Part shown: one piece after another, positions 48,527 through 57,878 of the stretch | Numbering within the stretch: the first letter of the stretch is position 1 | Layout: every line of letters begins with the position of its first letter | Source of the DNA: Intestinimonas timonensis | Lineage (GTDB): Bacteria; Bacillota; Clostridia; Oscillospirales; Oscillospiraceae | DNA: 64,000 nucleotides | Assembly: GCF_900626145.1 (NCBI RefSeq) | Contig: NZ_LR130816.1 | Span: forward strand, 317,891 to 381,890 | Reading direction: 5' to 3' | The notes under the pieces: model-generated | What the model saw: only the letters and a program-made list of their open reading frames with translations | Told to the model about the DNA's origin: nothing | Databases searched by the model: none | Translations under genes and position numbers: made by a program

Positions 48527-49247
48527 TGAGCCGGTGGGCCCCAAGTCGCCCCTCTATCTCCAGCTCCGGGAGCTCATCCGGGGCAAAATTGAAAACGGCG
48601 AATACCTCCCAGGCACCGCCATCCCCTCGGTGGGCGCCCTGGCGGAGACCTACGGTATCCACCGTCTGTCGGTGCGCTCGGCCATCTCCGCCCTCATCGG
48701 CGAGGGGCTTCTGAAAAGCGTCCAGGGCAAGGGCATCTTTGTGGTGGGGGAAAAGCTGGCCAAGGACCTGGAGACGGCGGGCGGCTTTGAGCAGACGCTG
48801 AAGGAGTCGCCCCAGCGGTCGGAGACCCGGCTGCTCATTAAGGCGGCCCGTCCCGCCGGCACCCTCTACGCCGGCTATCTGGGCTGCTCCCCCCAGGAGC
48901 CCCTTTTCTACGTCAAGCGTCTGTGTCTGCTGGACGGGGAGCCTCTCTCCCTGGAGGAGGCCTACGTCCCCCAGAACCTGGTCCCCAACCTGCCCGACGT
49001 GGATCTGAACGTCTTCTCCCTCCACCAGGTCTACGCCTTCTATGGCATTCGGATCTCCCGCGGGGAGCAGAGCCTTTCCATCTCCCGGCTGGACTCGGCT
49101 GAGGCACGGCTGCTGGATGTGGACGCCCACCGGGGCGTCCTCACCCTCCAGTGCGTCAGCTACGACGCCCAGGGACGGGCGGTGGAGTTTGCCCGCTCCC
49201 ACATCCGCGGTGACAAGTGTGATTTCCACGTCCATTTTCACCGGTGA
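48516..49247 (+). CDS. GntR-family regulator with UTRA ligand domain (second of two)
   Basis: 243 residues; the start overlaps the first regulator by 11 bases. Winged helix: IENGEYLPGTAIPSVGALAETYGIHRLSVRSAISALIGEGLLKSVQGKGIFV. UTRA part: EPLFYVKRLCLLDGEPLSLEEAYVP and VLTLQCVSYDAQGRAVEFARSHIRGDKCDFHVHF. The two neighbours are distant relatives, not a recent duplication. A pair of overlapping UTRA regulators suggests heteromers or two ligands, which is inference. Confidence 0.9.
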   Translation: MRRDEPVGPKSPLYLQLRELIRGKIENGEYLPGTAIPSVGALAETYGIHRLSVRSAISALIGEGLLKSVQGKGIFVVGEKLAKDLETAGGFEQTLKESPQRSETRLLIKAARPAGTLYAGYLGCSPQEPLFYVKRLCLLDGEPLSLEEAYVPQNLVPNLPDVDLNVFSLHQVYAFYGIRISRGEQSLSISRLDSAEARLLDVDAHRGVLTLQCVSYDAQGRAVEFARSHIRGDKCDFHVHFHR

Positions 49248-49270
49248 CGCCTACCGTCTCCGGACAGAGC

Positions 49271-49315
49271 AAAAGCGGACCCTCCGGCGTCTGGAACACC
49301 GGAGGGTCCGCTTTT
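49271..49315. terminator. Bidirectional terminator between GntR pair and YczE-type gene
   Basis: 17-bp stem AAAAGCGGACCCTCCGG with its complement, 11-base loop, A and T runs outside. Confidence 0.92.
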
Positions 49316-49367
49316 ATAGCTTAACATTCTAATTTTGGAGCCGGTCTCACTCGCCCACATCCATACC

Positions 49368-50069
49368 TTACAGCTCCTCCAGCTCCCGCACCTCCTCGGG
49401 TTCGGGACCAACGGCGCCGAAGCACAACTTCTGCACCACAGGCTGAAGAGGCTTTTTGAAGAGCCCCATGACCTTGCCCACCACAATGGCGGTGATGACG
49501 GTACCCTCACGGATCCCCATAAGGCCATGGAGGAAGACGAAGGAGAGCAGGATTCCCAGGGCGACCGTGCTGCAGTCCACCACGATCTTGACATTGTGGA
49601 AGGGTCGGCCCACCTTCCTCGCGATGGCCTGGGTGAGCCCCTCCATGGGCATGGCCACCAGGTCCACCTCCATATAGAGGAACACGCCGAAGGCCACCGT
49701 AACGATGCTGATGACCAGCATCACCAGCTGTCCGGCATAGGTGGGCAGGGCGAAGTCGGCCAGCAGCCACTTGGTAAAGTCGGTGAAGTAGCCGAAAATG
49801 GTGGAGAAAATGATCTGGGTCAGGTTGATGAGACGGAACTCCCGCCGGAGAATGAGGATCTGCAGGACGATATAGACGCCGTATACCGCGATGACGCAGG
49901 TACCCAGAGCCGTGTCGGCAATGAGGCTGATCACATAGGGCAGAGAGGTCACTGGAGAGACGCCCAGATCGGAGTTGACGGCGAAGGCCACGCCCAGAGC
50001 CATAAAAGAAAAGGCCGACGATGTAGAGTACGACACGGGTCGCCCACTGGGCGGGGGTGCTTTTTTCAT
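49368..50069 (-). CDS. YczE/YyaS-type (DUF6198) membrane protein with a garbled N-terminus
   Basis: 233 residues, ATG 50069-50067 behind GGAAGGAA. From residue 23 on it is a normal five- or six-helix membrane protein of the YczE group (MALGVAFAVNSDLGVSPVTSLPYVIS, GRPFHNVKIVVDCSTVALG). Residues 3-22 read as APPPSGRPVSYSTSS-like text with no hydrophobicity. The +1 neighbouring frame over the same 60 bases encodes KSTPAQWATRVVLYIVGLFF, clearly the expected first helix. So one A is missing after MKK and one T is extra near 50004-50007. Function of the family is unknown; the gene is divergent from a TetR regulator. Confidence 0.75.
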   Translation of the reverse strand: MKKAPPPSGRPVSYSTSSAFSFMALGVAFAVNSDLGVSPVTSLPYVISLIADTALGTCVIAVYGVYIVLQILILRREFRLINLTQIIFSTIFGYFTDFTKWLLADFALPTYAGQLVMLVISIVTVAFGVFLYMEVDLVAMPMEGLTQAIARKVGRPFHNVKIVVDCSTVALGILLSFVFLHGLMGIREGTVITAIVVGKVMGLFKKPLQPVVQKLCFGAVGPEPEEVRELEEL

Positions 50070-50161
50070 AGACAAAATTCCTTCCTTTCCTGGCCTGTCC
50101 GCCGCTGTCCCGCGGCGCGGAACGTGACCGCAGCTTCACGGCCGCTCCGCTCAAACCTCAA

Positions 50162-50186
50162 ATATGTTCAGTGAACTTGTTCATAT
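50162..50186. promoter_or_regulatory. Candidate TetR operator
   Basis: A nested palindrome: ATATG ... CATAT at the ends (50162-50166, 50182-50186) with TGAAC-TT-GTTCA (50172-50183) and GTTCA-G-TGAAC (50166-50176) inside. It lies about 90 bases before the YczE-type gene and 180 before the TetR gene, in the shared region of a divergent pair. Confidence 0.5.
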
Positions 50187-50301
50187 ATAGTCTAACACCG
50201 GCTGGAAAAAGCGTCAATAGTCTCCAGCCGGCCATTCCATACACGGCGGACCCGGCAACGCCCCTCCGGTGTGAAACGGACATGGACGGAACGCCACGCC
50301 C

Positions 50302-50330
50302 TTGCAGGAGCAGTATTTTTCCTGTATAAT
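50302..50330 (+). promoter_or_regulatory. Predicted TetR gene promoter
   Basis: -35 TTGCAG (50302-50307), 17 bases, -10 TATAAT (50325-50330), 39 bases before the start codon. Confidence 0.75.
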
Positions 50331-50368
50331 CCGTGGTACAAAAACCGATCCGTATCGAGGTGGAGGAC

Positions 50369-50983
50369 ATGGAGACCGAGAACAAAAGCAAGCGGCAGCT
50401 CCAGGCGGAGCAGACCAAGGACAAGCTCTTCCATGCAGCGGTGGAACTTCTAACGGAGAAGGACTTCAACGACATCACCATCCGGGACATCGTGGCCCGG
50501 GCCAAGGTATCCATCGGTACCTTTTATAATCACTACTCCACCAAAATGGAGGTCTTTTATGAGGCCTACCGCATCGCCGACCACTACTTTGCCGAGACAG
50601 TGGCGCCCCTGCTCACCCAGGGGTCGGCGCTGGAACAGATCACGGCGTTTTTCGACTACTACGCCCACTACTCCAGCGACCTCACCGACCTGCGGATGAC
50701 CAAGCTGCTCTACAACCCTGACAACACCCTCTTCAGCCGGGACCCCCATCAGGGCATGGTTGGGGTGCTCATCGGGATCATCCAGCAGGGTTTGGACGAC
50801 GGTACGCTTTCCGGCGATGACAGCGCCGAGGTAATCGCCGAGTACCTGATGATCTCCGTCCGCGGCCTGGTCTACAACTGGTGCACCCGCGACGGCTCCT
50901 ACGATCTGGCTGCCGTCATGCGGAAATTCGTCCACCGCCTGTTGGCCTACTACCGCTCCGCCGCCGACGGCCACACAGAATGA
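50369..50983 (+). CDS. TetR/AcrR-family regulator
   Basis: 204 residues from ATG 50369 behind GAGGTGGAGG. The TetR HTH is LFHAAVELLTEKDFNDITIRDIVARAKVSIGTFYNHYSTKMEVFYEAYRIAD. The C-terminal ligand domain is family-specific. The divergent neighbour (YczE-type membrane protein) is the likely target, as is itself. The ligand is unknown. Confidence 0.9.
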   Translation: METENKSKRQLQAEQTKDKLFHAAVELLTEKDFNDITIRDIVARAKVSIGTFYNHYSTKMEVFYEAYRIADHYFAETVAPLLTQGSALEQITAFFDYYAHYSSDLTDLRMTKLLYNPDNTLFSRDPHQGMVGVLIGIIQQGLDDGTLSGDDSAEVIAEYLMISVRGLVYNWCTRDGSYDLAAVMRKFVHRLLAYYRSAADGHTE

Positions 50984-51333
50984 TAAATTGAGACATACGA
51001 ACGCCCGGAAGATGGATTCTTCCGGGCGTTCTCTGTTTTTCGCTCAGGACTTGTCTCCTCGTGCATCTTTGATTTGTCGACATTTGTCCATGTATCAAGC
51101 ACATTTTCCTTTGTTTTGTCGCTGCATGCAAGATTGTCTTGCTTTTCCTGCTATTTTTACTAAAAAAGGCGGACAAATCAGCGTCAGCCCAAAAATATTT
51201 GATCATTATTCGGAAAGCGGCTTGCATTTTCTCTGACACATTGCTATAATAAAGCAACGGCTGTGGACAATCGTTCTCTATGTGAAGACAGTTTGTCTCA
51301 TCCGACAGAACGGACAAGGAGGAACCAGCAACA
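50984..51333 (+). promoter_or_regulatory. 350-base gap before livJ: terminator, AT-rich stretch, livJ promoter
   Basis: After the TetR terminator comes about 180 bases of AT-richer DNA in which I recognise nothing. The livJ promoter is -35 TTGCAT (51222-51227), 17 bases, -10 TATAAT (51245-51250), with an 80-base leader. The leader has no obvious riboswitch or T-box signature. Confidence 0.65.
50999..51034 (+). terminator. Terminator of the TetR gene
   Basis: GAACGCCCGGAAG / CTTCCGGGCGTTC with a seven-base loop followed by TCTGTTTTT. Confidence 0.8.
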
Positions 51334-52548
51334 ATGAAAAAGTTTCTTGCATTCGCGCTTTCCTGCTCCCTGGCCCTGACAGCCCTGGCCGGCTGCTCCA
51401 GCACACCGCCCTCCAGTGCCGCCCCTGAGACCGGCAGCCCTGAGGCCTCCGCCCCCGCCGCCAGCGGCGACAAGGTGGTCCGCATCGGCGTCTTTGAGCC
51501 TTCCACCGGCGACTCCGGCCCCGGCGGCAAGCAGGAGATGCTGGGCATGCAGTACGCCAACACCGAGACCCCCACCGTGGACATTGGCGGTGAGACCTAC
51601 ACCGTCCAGCTTGTCTACGCCGACAACGGCTCCGACTCCGCCAAGGCCCCCACCGCCGCCGCCGACCTGGTGGCCCAGGACGTGGCCCTGGTGCTGGGTT
51701 CCTACGGCTCCGGCGTTTCCATGGCCGGCGGCCCCGTCTTCGATGAGGCCGGTCTGGCCGCCATCGGCGTCACCTGCACCAACCCCGGTGTCACCGCCGG
51801 CAACGACTACTACTTCCGCATCTGCTTCCTGGATAACTTCCAGGCCCAGGTCCTGGTGAACTTCGCCGAGGAGAAGTTCTCCGCCAAGAAGGCCTACCTG
51901 CTGGGTGAGCTGGGCAACGAGTACGACCAGGGCCTCATCAGCTACTTTGAGCAGACCTTCTCCGGTGAGGTGGTCAAGGACTCCTTCCCCACCAACACCT
52001 CCGACTTCACCACCTACCTCAACAAGGCCGTGGCCGAGGGCTGTGACGTTATCTTCTGCCCCGTGTCCATCGCCTACTCCACCCAGATCGTGAAGCTGGC
52101 CGCCGACATGGGTCTGGAGATCCCCATCCTGGGCTCCGACACCCTGGACAGCAACATGGTCCTGGAGGCCGCCGCCGGCTCCAACGTGAAGCTCTATGTG
52201 TCCACCTTCTACCAGGAGGGCGGCTCTCCTGAGTTCGACAAGGGCATCAAGGCCTACATCAACGGCGACTCCACCGCCCTCACCAACAACGGCGGCAACG
52301 ACACCATCGCCGCCGTCACCGCCATGGGCTACGACGCTTACTATGTGGCCCTGGAGGCCCTGAAGGCCGCCGGCTCCACCGATCCCGCCGCCGTCAAGGC
52401 CGCTCTGCCCGGCGTCACCTACACCGGTGTGTCCGGCTCCATCGCCTTCGACGAGCAGGGCGACGCCGTCCGCGACACCGCCTACATCAAGACCGCCGAC
52501 ACCGCCAACAATGTCTGGACGCTGGAGACCGTCCAGACCGCCAGTTGA
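51334..52548 (+). CDS. livJ: Branched-chain amino acid ABC transporter substrate-binding lipoprotein
   Basis: 404 residues. Signal peptide MKKFLAFALSCSLALTALAGC, lipobox Cys at residue 21, Ser/Pro/Ala-rich linker, then the periplasmic-binding type I fold (VRIGVFEPSTGDSGPGGKQEMLGMQ, LGSYGSGVSMAGGPVFDEAGLAAIG, GYDAYYVALEALKAAG). First gene of a complete livJHMGF operon. Leucine/isoleucine/valine are the usual ligands, but family members also bind other amino acids and amides. Confidence 0.93.
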   Translation: MKKFLAFALSCSLALTALAGCSSTPPSSAAPETGSPEASAPAASGDKVVRIGVFEPSTGDSGPGGKQEMLGMQYANTETPTVDIGGETYTVQLVYADNGSDSAKAPTAAADLVAQDVALVLGSYGSGVSMAGGPVFDEAGLAAIGVTCTNPGVTAGNDYYFRICFLDNFQAQVLVNFAEEKFSAKKAYLLGELGNEYDQGLISYFEQTFSGEVVKDSFPTNTSDFTTYLNKAVAEGCDVIFCPVSIAYSTQIVKLAADMGLEIPILGSDTLDSNMVLEAAAGSNVKLYVSTFYQEGGSPEFDKGIKAYINGDSTALTNNGGNDTIAAVTAMGYDAYYVALEALKAAGSTDPAAVKAALPGVTYTGVSGSIAFDEQGDAVRDTAYIKTADTANNVWTLETVQTAS

Positions 52549-52568
52549 TCCCTGCCGACATTATGCAT

Positions 52569-52597
52569 GCCGCCTGGCGGAGTCCCCGCCAGGCGGC
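52569..52597 (+). other. Intercistronic stem-loop between livJ and livH
   Basis: GCCGCCTGGCGG (52569-52580) and CCGCCAGGCGGC (52586-52597) form a perfect 12-bp stem with a five-base loop and no T run. Such stems between a binding protein and its permeases usually protect the 3' end of the first cistron and lower expression downstream. Confidence 0.7.
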
Positions 52598-52722
52598 GTC
52601 TTACCTGGGCACCGCAGCTCATCCGCGGCCCCCGATGGGGCCGCCTCGAAAGCTGCCGCCCCCGGCCGCTTTCGAGACGGTCTGATCCGATCCAAGTTGA
52701 GAAAGAAAGGGAGGTCATCCCT

Positions 52723-53598
52723 GTGCAATACGCCGTATCCATCCTGCTCTCCGGCATTTCCTTGGGCGGACAGTACGCCCTCATCGCCATCGGCTACACC
52801 ATGGTCTACGGTATCCTGCGCCTCATCAACTTCGCCCACGGCGACGTGTTCATGGTGGCCGGCCTGATGATGGTCTACCTCAGCGCGTCCCTGCCCCTCA
52901 TGGCCAGTCTGCCCCTGATGCTGCTCCTCACTGTGGTGCTGGGCTTCGTCATTGAGCGGGCCGCCTACAAGCCCCTGCGCTCCGCCCCCCGCATGAGCGT
53001 CATGATCTCCGCCATCGGCGTGAGCTACCTTTTGCAGAACCTGGCCACCTATGTCACCGGCGGCCTGCCCCAGATGTACCCCTCCCTGCCCTTTCTCTCC
53101 GAGTCGGTCACCATCCTGGGCGCCCCCACCAAGTGGGTCACCGTGGTCACCCCCATCCTGGTGGTGATCCTGGTCATCGCCCTCACCCAGCTCATCAACC
53201 GCACCAAGGTGGGCATGGCCATGCGGGCCGTGGCCAAGGACTTCGAGACCAGCCAGCTCATGGGCATCAAGATCAACTCCGTCATCTCTGTGACCTTCAT
53301 CATCGGCTCCTTCCTGGCGGCGGTGGGGTCCATGCTCTACTTCACCAACTACCCCTCCATCGTGCCCCTCTCCGGTGCCCTGCCGGGACTGCGGGCCTTC
53401 GTGGCCGCCGTCTTCGGCGGCATCGGCTCCATCCCCGGCGCCGTCATCGGCGCCTTCCTCATCGGCATCTGCGAGAGCATCATCAAGGGCTCCGACTGGA
53501 GCGTCTTCTCCGATGCCTTCACCTTCGCCCTGCTCATCGTGATCCTGGTGGTCAAGCCCACCGGCCTCTTCGGTGAGAAGGCCACCGACAAAGTGTAA
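52723..53598 (+). CDS. livH: Branched-chain amino acid ABC transporter permease LivH
   Basis: 291 residues from GTG 52723 behind AAAGGGAGG. About eight membrane helices; begins QYAVSILLSGISLGGQYALIAIGYTMVYGILRLINFAHGDVFM, the classic LivH opening, and ends GGIGSIPGAVIGAFLIGICESI. Separated from livJ by 174 bases including a hairpin. Confidence 0.93.
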   Translation: MQYAVSILLSGISLGGQYALIAIGYTMVYGILRLINFAHGDVFMVAGLMMVYLSASLPLMASLPLMLLLTVVLGFVIERAAYKPLRSAPRMSVMISAIGVSYLLQNLATYVTGGLPQMYPSLPFLSESVTILGAPTKWVTVVTPILVVILVIALTQLINRTKVGMAMRAVAKDFETSQLMGIKINSVISVTFIIGSFLAAVGSMLYFTNYPSIVPLSGALPGLRAFVAAVFGGIGSIPGAVIGAFLIGICESIIKGSDWSVFSDAFTFALLIVILVVKPTGLFGEKATDKV

Positions 53599-53613
53599 AG
53601 GGGGCGCTTGGAT

Positions 53614-54778
53614 ATGCTGCAACAGAAAAGCAAAAAGGGCGCCTTCCTCGCCCTGGTCTTTGTGGTGGCCTTGCTGGCCCTGGTGGTGCTCCTGGAGAAC
53701 ACCCTGGACCCCACCAAGTACATCCTCCTCTTTACGTCCCTGAAAAAGGGCGCCGTCTACGCCCTGGTGGCCGTGTCCATGAACCTGCTCAACGGCTTTA
53801 CCGGCCTCTTCTCCCTGGGCCAGGCCGGCTTCATGCTCCTGGGCGCCTACACCTACGCCATCCTCACCATCCCTGTGGAGAGCCGTGAGAGCGTCTACTA
53901 CCTCTACGGCGGCTCGGCGGTGAAGTTCTCCCTGCCCGACCTGTTCGGCGGCGCCGACACCGTCCCCGGCCTGGTGCTGGGCGTCCTCATCGCCCTCATC
54001 CTGGCCGGCTGTGTGGCCGCCGTGGTGGCCTGGCTCATCGGCCTGCCGGTCCTCCGGCTCAAGAGCGACTACCTGGCCATTGCCACCCTGGGCTTCGGCG
54101 AGATCATCCGTGCCGTCTTCCAGTGGGATAAGCTGGGTCCCGTCACCAACGGCGCCAACGCCCTCAAGAGCTTCCCCACCTTCTCCAGCTTCAACATCAC
54201 GGGGGCCGACGGCCAGGTGGTCTTCCGCCTGTCCACCTTCGTGGCCTTCCTCATCGCCGCGGTGTGCATCGCCGTCATCGTCCTGCTCATCAACTCCTCC
54301 TACGGCCGGGCCTTCAAGGCCATTCGGGAGGACGAGATCGCCGCCGAGGCTATGGGCGTCAACCTGGCCAAGCACAAGCGCCTGGCCTTCTGCATCTCCT
54401 CCTTCTTCGCCGGGGTGGGCGGCGGCATGTTCGCCATGTTCGCCAACCAGGCCCAGGCCAAGACCTTCACCACCGCCATGACCTATGAGATTCTCCTCAT
54501 CGTGGTCATCGGCGGCATCGGCTCCGTGTCCGGCTCCACCATCGCCGCCTTCCTCTATGTGGCGGCCAGCGAGTGGTGGCTCCGCTTCCTGGACTCCGAG
54601 ACGTGGGTTTTCGGCGTCAAGGTCCCCTTCCTCCGCACCGGCTTCCGGATGGTGGTCTTCTCCATCATCATCATGATCGTGGTCCTCTTCTTCCGCCGGG
54701 GCCTCATGGGCAGCAAGGAGCTGCCCGACCTCTTCCGGCCGAGGCCGAAAAAGTCCGCCCGAAAGGCTGGTGAGCACA

Positions 54779-54786
<8 letters not shown>
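53614..54786 (+). CDS. livM: Branched-chain amino acid ABC transporter permease LivM
   Basis: 390 residues from ATG 53614 (a TTG six bases earlier is possible) behind AAAGGGGG. Conserved LivM segments: ALVAVSMNLLNGFTGLFSLGQAGFMLLGAYTYA, YLAIATLGFGEIIRAVF and GRAFKAIREDEIAAEAMGVNLAKHKRLAF. The C-terminus carries a short basic tail. Overlaps livG by eight bases. Confidence 0.93.
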
Positions 54787-55613
<827 letters not shown>

Positions 55614-55627
<14 letters not shown>

Positions 55628-56309
55628 CGACCTGCGGGTCAACTACGGCGGCATTGAGGCCGTGAAGGGGATCTCCTTCGAGGTGCCGGAGCGGGAGATC
55701 GTCACCCTCATCGGGGCCAACGGCGCCGGCAAGTCCACCACCCTCCGGGCCATCGCCGGACTGGTGAAGCCGGCCTTGGGCCGCATCCACCTCCAGGCGG
55801 AGGACATCACCGGTCTCTCCCCCGACCGCATCGTGTCCAAGGGCATCACCCTGGTGCCCGAGGGGCGGCACGTCTTCCCCGACCTCACGGTGCTGGAAAA
55901 CCTGAAGATCGGCGCCTACCTGCGCACCGACAATCTGGAGGACGACATCAAGTGGGTGTACGACCTCTTTCCCCGGCTCAAGGAGCGGTCCTGGCAGGCG
56001 GCGGGCACCCTCTCCGGCGGCGAGCAGCAGATGCTGGCCGTGGGGCGGGCCCTCATGTCCCGGCCCAAGATCATGATGATGGATGAGCCCTCTCTGGGCC
56101 TGGCCCCGCTGGTGGTCAAGGGCATCTTTGAGATCATCAAGGAGATCAACCGCCAGGGCGTCACCATCCTACTCATTGAGCAGAACGCCAACATGGCCCT
56201 CCACATCGCGGACACCGCCTACGTGCTGGAGACCGGCCGCCTCACCATGCGGGGCACCGGCAAAGAGCTTCTCAACAACGAGGCCGTCAAAAAGGCCTAC
56301 CTGGGCTAA
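55614..56309 (+). CDS. livF: Branched-chain amino acid ABC transporter ATPase LivF
   Basis: 231 residues. Walker A LIGANGAGKSTTLRAIAGLVKP, ITLVPEGRHVFPDLTVLENLKIGAY (LivF hallmark), signature LSGGEQQMLAVGRALMSRPKIMMMDEPSLGLAP. Last gene of the operon; a terminator follows. Confidence 0.95.
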
Positions 56310-56317
56310 ATACGACA

Positions 56318-56350
56318 AAAGGGAGGACCGTTTCACGGTCCTCCCTTTGT
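56318..56350. terminator. Terminator of the liv operon
   Basis: AAAGGGAGGACCG / CGGTCCTCCCTTT with a five-base loop, usable on both strands for the convergent PAP2 gene. Confidence 0.85.
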
Positions 56351-56360
56351 TATGTTCCAT

Positions 56361-56855
56361 TCACAGGAGATAAAAGCCCACCCAGCCGCAGGCCACGCCC
56401 AGGAGCGCTCCGACCAGCACGTCCCGTGGGAAGTGGATGCCGGCCACCACCCGGGTAACGGCCAGCAGCACGCCTACCACGCCCAGAATCCAGCCCACCG
56501 GCGGGCAGACCCAGCCCCAGGTCATGGCGATGACGAAGACGGAAAAGACGTGGCGGCTGGGGAAGGACTCTCCCTTTTTGTCCCTTGGGATGAGGGGGAC
56601 GATGTTCAGGGCCTCATAGGGCCGGGGGCGGTTGAGTCCCCGGCGGACCACGCTCAGGGACACAAAGGAGACCGCCGGTACCAGTACCAGCCGGAGGAGG
56701 CGTGGGTCCTTCGTCACCAGCGCCCAGAGCAGCAGGGCGGGATAGAGGAGATAACAGCTCAGGGTGAGGACCCGGTTGAAGGCCTTCAGCCCCTTCACAG
56801 CGCCGGGCCGCCCCCGGAAGGGCCGGCTCAGGGCCTCGTATTGTTCTTTTGTCAT
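56361..56855 (-). CDS. PAP2-family membrane phosphatase
   Basis: 164 residues from ATG 56855-56853 behind GGAGGTGG. Membrane protein with the three phosphatase motifs: RRGLNRPRPYEA (motif 1, in place of KX6RP), FPSRHVFSVF (PSRH) and RVVAGIHFPRDV (SRxxxxxHxxxD type). Substrates of the family include undecaprenyl pyrophosphate and phosphatidate; which one applies here is open. Confidence 0.9.
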   Translation of the reverse strand: MTKEQYEALSRPFRGRPGAVKGLKAFNRVLTLSCYLLYPALLLWALVTKDPRLLRLVLVPAVSFVSLSVVRRGLNRPRPYEALNIVPLIPRDKKGESFPSRHVFSVFVIAMTWGWVCPPVGWILGVVGVLLAVTRVVAGIHFPRDVLVGALLGVACGWVGFYLL

Positions 56856-56932
56856 GGGTCCACCTCCAGGTGTCATGTTTTTTCATCATAGCTTCTCACG
56901 CCCCGAATTGCAAGAGCGGATACAATTTTTCG

Positions 56933-56961
56933 TTGCGCCGCTCGCTTTACCGTGGTAAAAT
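56933..56961 (+). promoter_or_regulatory. Predicted metF operon promoter
   Basis: -35 TTGCGC (56933-56938), 17 bases, extended -10 TGGTAAAAT (TAAAAT 56956-56961); 32 bases before the metF start. The space is too short for an S-box or other SAM riboswitch. Confidence 0.65.
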
Positions 56962-56993
56962 ATCCCCCAGTCAACAACAAGGAGAGGACCGAT

Positions 56994-57878
56994 ATGAAAC
57001 TTTCCCAGCTGCTCACCCAGGGACGGGTCACCGTCTCCTGTGAACTCTTCCCCCCCAAGACCGGCGCCGCCCTGGCCAAGGTGGAGGACGTCCTCCGGGA
57101 CACCGCCGCCCTGGCCCCCGATTTCATCAGCGTCACCTACGGCGCCGGTGGCTCCACCTCCAAGCGTACCCTGGAGCTGGCCGCCCGGCTCCAGGACGTG
57201 TACCGGGTCCCCGCCCTGGCCCACCTCACCTGCGTCTCCTCCACCCGGGACCAGGTGGCCAACATGGTGGAGCGGCTCCGGGCCGCCGGCATCGAGAACA
57301 TCCTGGCCCTCCGGGGCGACGTCCCCCAGGACACCTCCTTCCCCTCCCCGGAGCACTACCACTACGCCAACGAGCTCATCGCCCACATCCGCTCCCTGCC
57401 CGGCGGGCAGGACCTGTGCATCGGCGCCGCCTGCTACCCCGAGGGCCACGTGGAGTGCCCCCACTTTACCACCGACCTGGACAATCTGAAGCGGAAGGTG
57501 GACGCCGGCGCCGACTTCCTCACCACCCAGATGTTCTTCGACAACGACGTGCTCTACCGCTTCCTCTTCCGGGCCCTGGACAAGGGCATCACCGTGCCCA
57601 TCGTGGCGGGCATCATGCCCGTCATCACCGTCCAGCAGATCCGCCGGTCCTGCGAGCTCTCCGGTACCGTCATGCCCCCCCGGCTCCAGGGCATCGCCGA
57701 CCGCTTCGGCGACGATCCCGCCGCCATGCGCCAGGCCGGCATCGCCTACGCCACCGAACAGATCCTGGACCTCATCGCCCACGGCGTGGAGCACATCCAC
57801 ATCTACACCATGAACAAGCCGGAGGTGGCCGCCAAGATCATGGACAACCTCTCCTGCATCCTCCGTCCCCATGGCTGA
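56994..57878 (+). CDS. metF: 5,10-methylenetetrahydrofolate reductase
   Basis: 294 residues from ATG 56994 behind AAGGAGAGG. Reduces methylene-THF to methyl-THF, the methyl donor for MetH. Family motifs: SCELFPPKTGAAL, DFISVTYGAGGSTS, AHLTCVSSTRD, NILALRGDVPQ, GAACYPEGH and FLTTQMFFDND. FAD-dependent TIM barrel of normal length. Its end overlaps the next gene by eight bases. In anaerobes the electron donor is often reduced ferredoxin; no MetV partner is adjacent. Confidence 0.95.
   Translation: MKLSQLLTQGRVTVSCELFPPKTGAALAKVEDVLRDTAALAPDFISVTYGAGGSTSKRTLELAARLQDVYRVPALAHLTCVSSTRDQVANMVERLRAAGIENILALRGDVPQDTSFPSPEHYHYANELIAHIRSLPGGQDLCIGAACYPEGHVECPHFTTDLDNLKRKVDAGADFLTTQMFFDNDVLYRFLFRALDKGITVPIVAGIMPVITVQQIRRSCELSGTVMPPRLQGIADRFGDDPAAMRQAGIAYATEQILDLIAHGVEHIHIYTMNKPEVAAKIMDNLSCILRPHG

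Noticed and set aside
56856..56993. SAM riboswitch in front of metF
   Set aside because: The predicted promoter leaves only a leader of about 25-30 bases, too short for any known SAM-binding aptamer.
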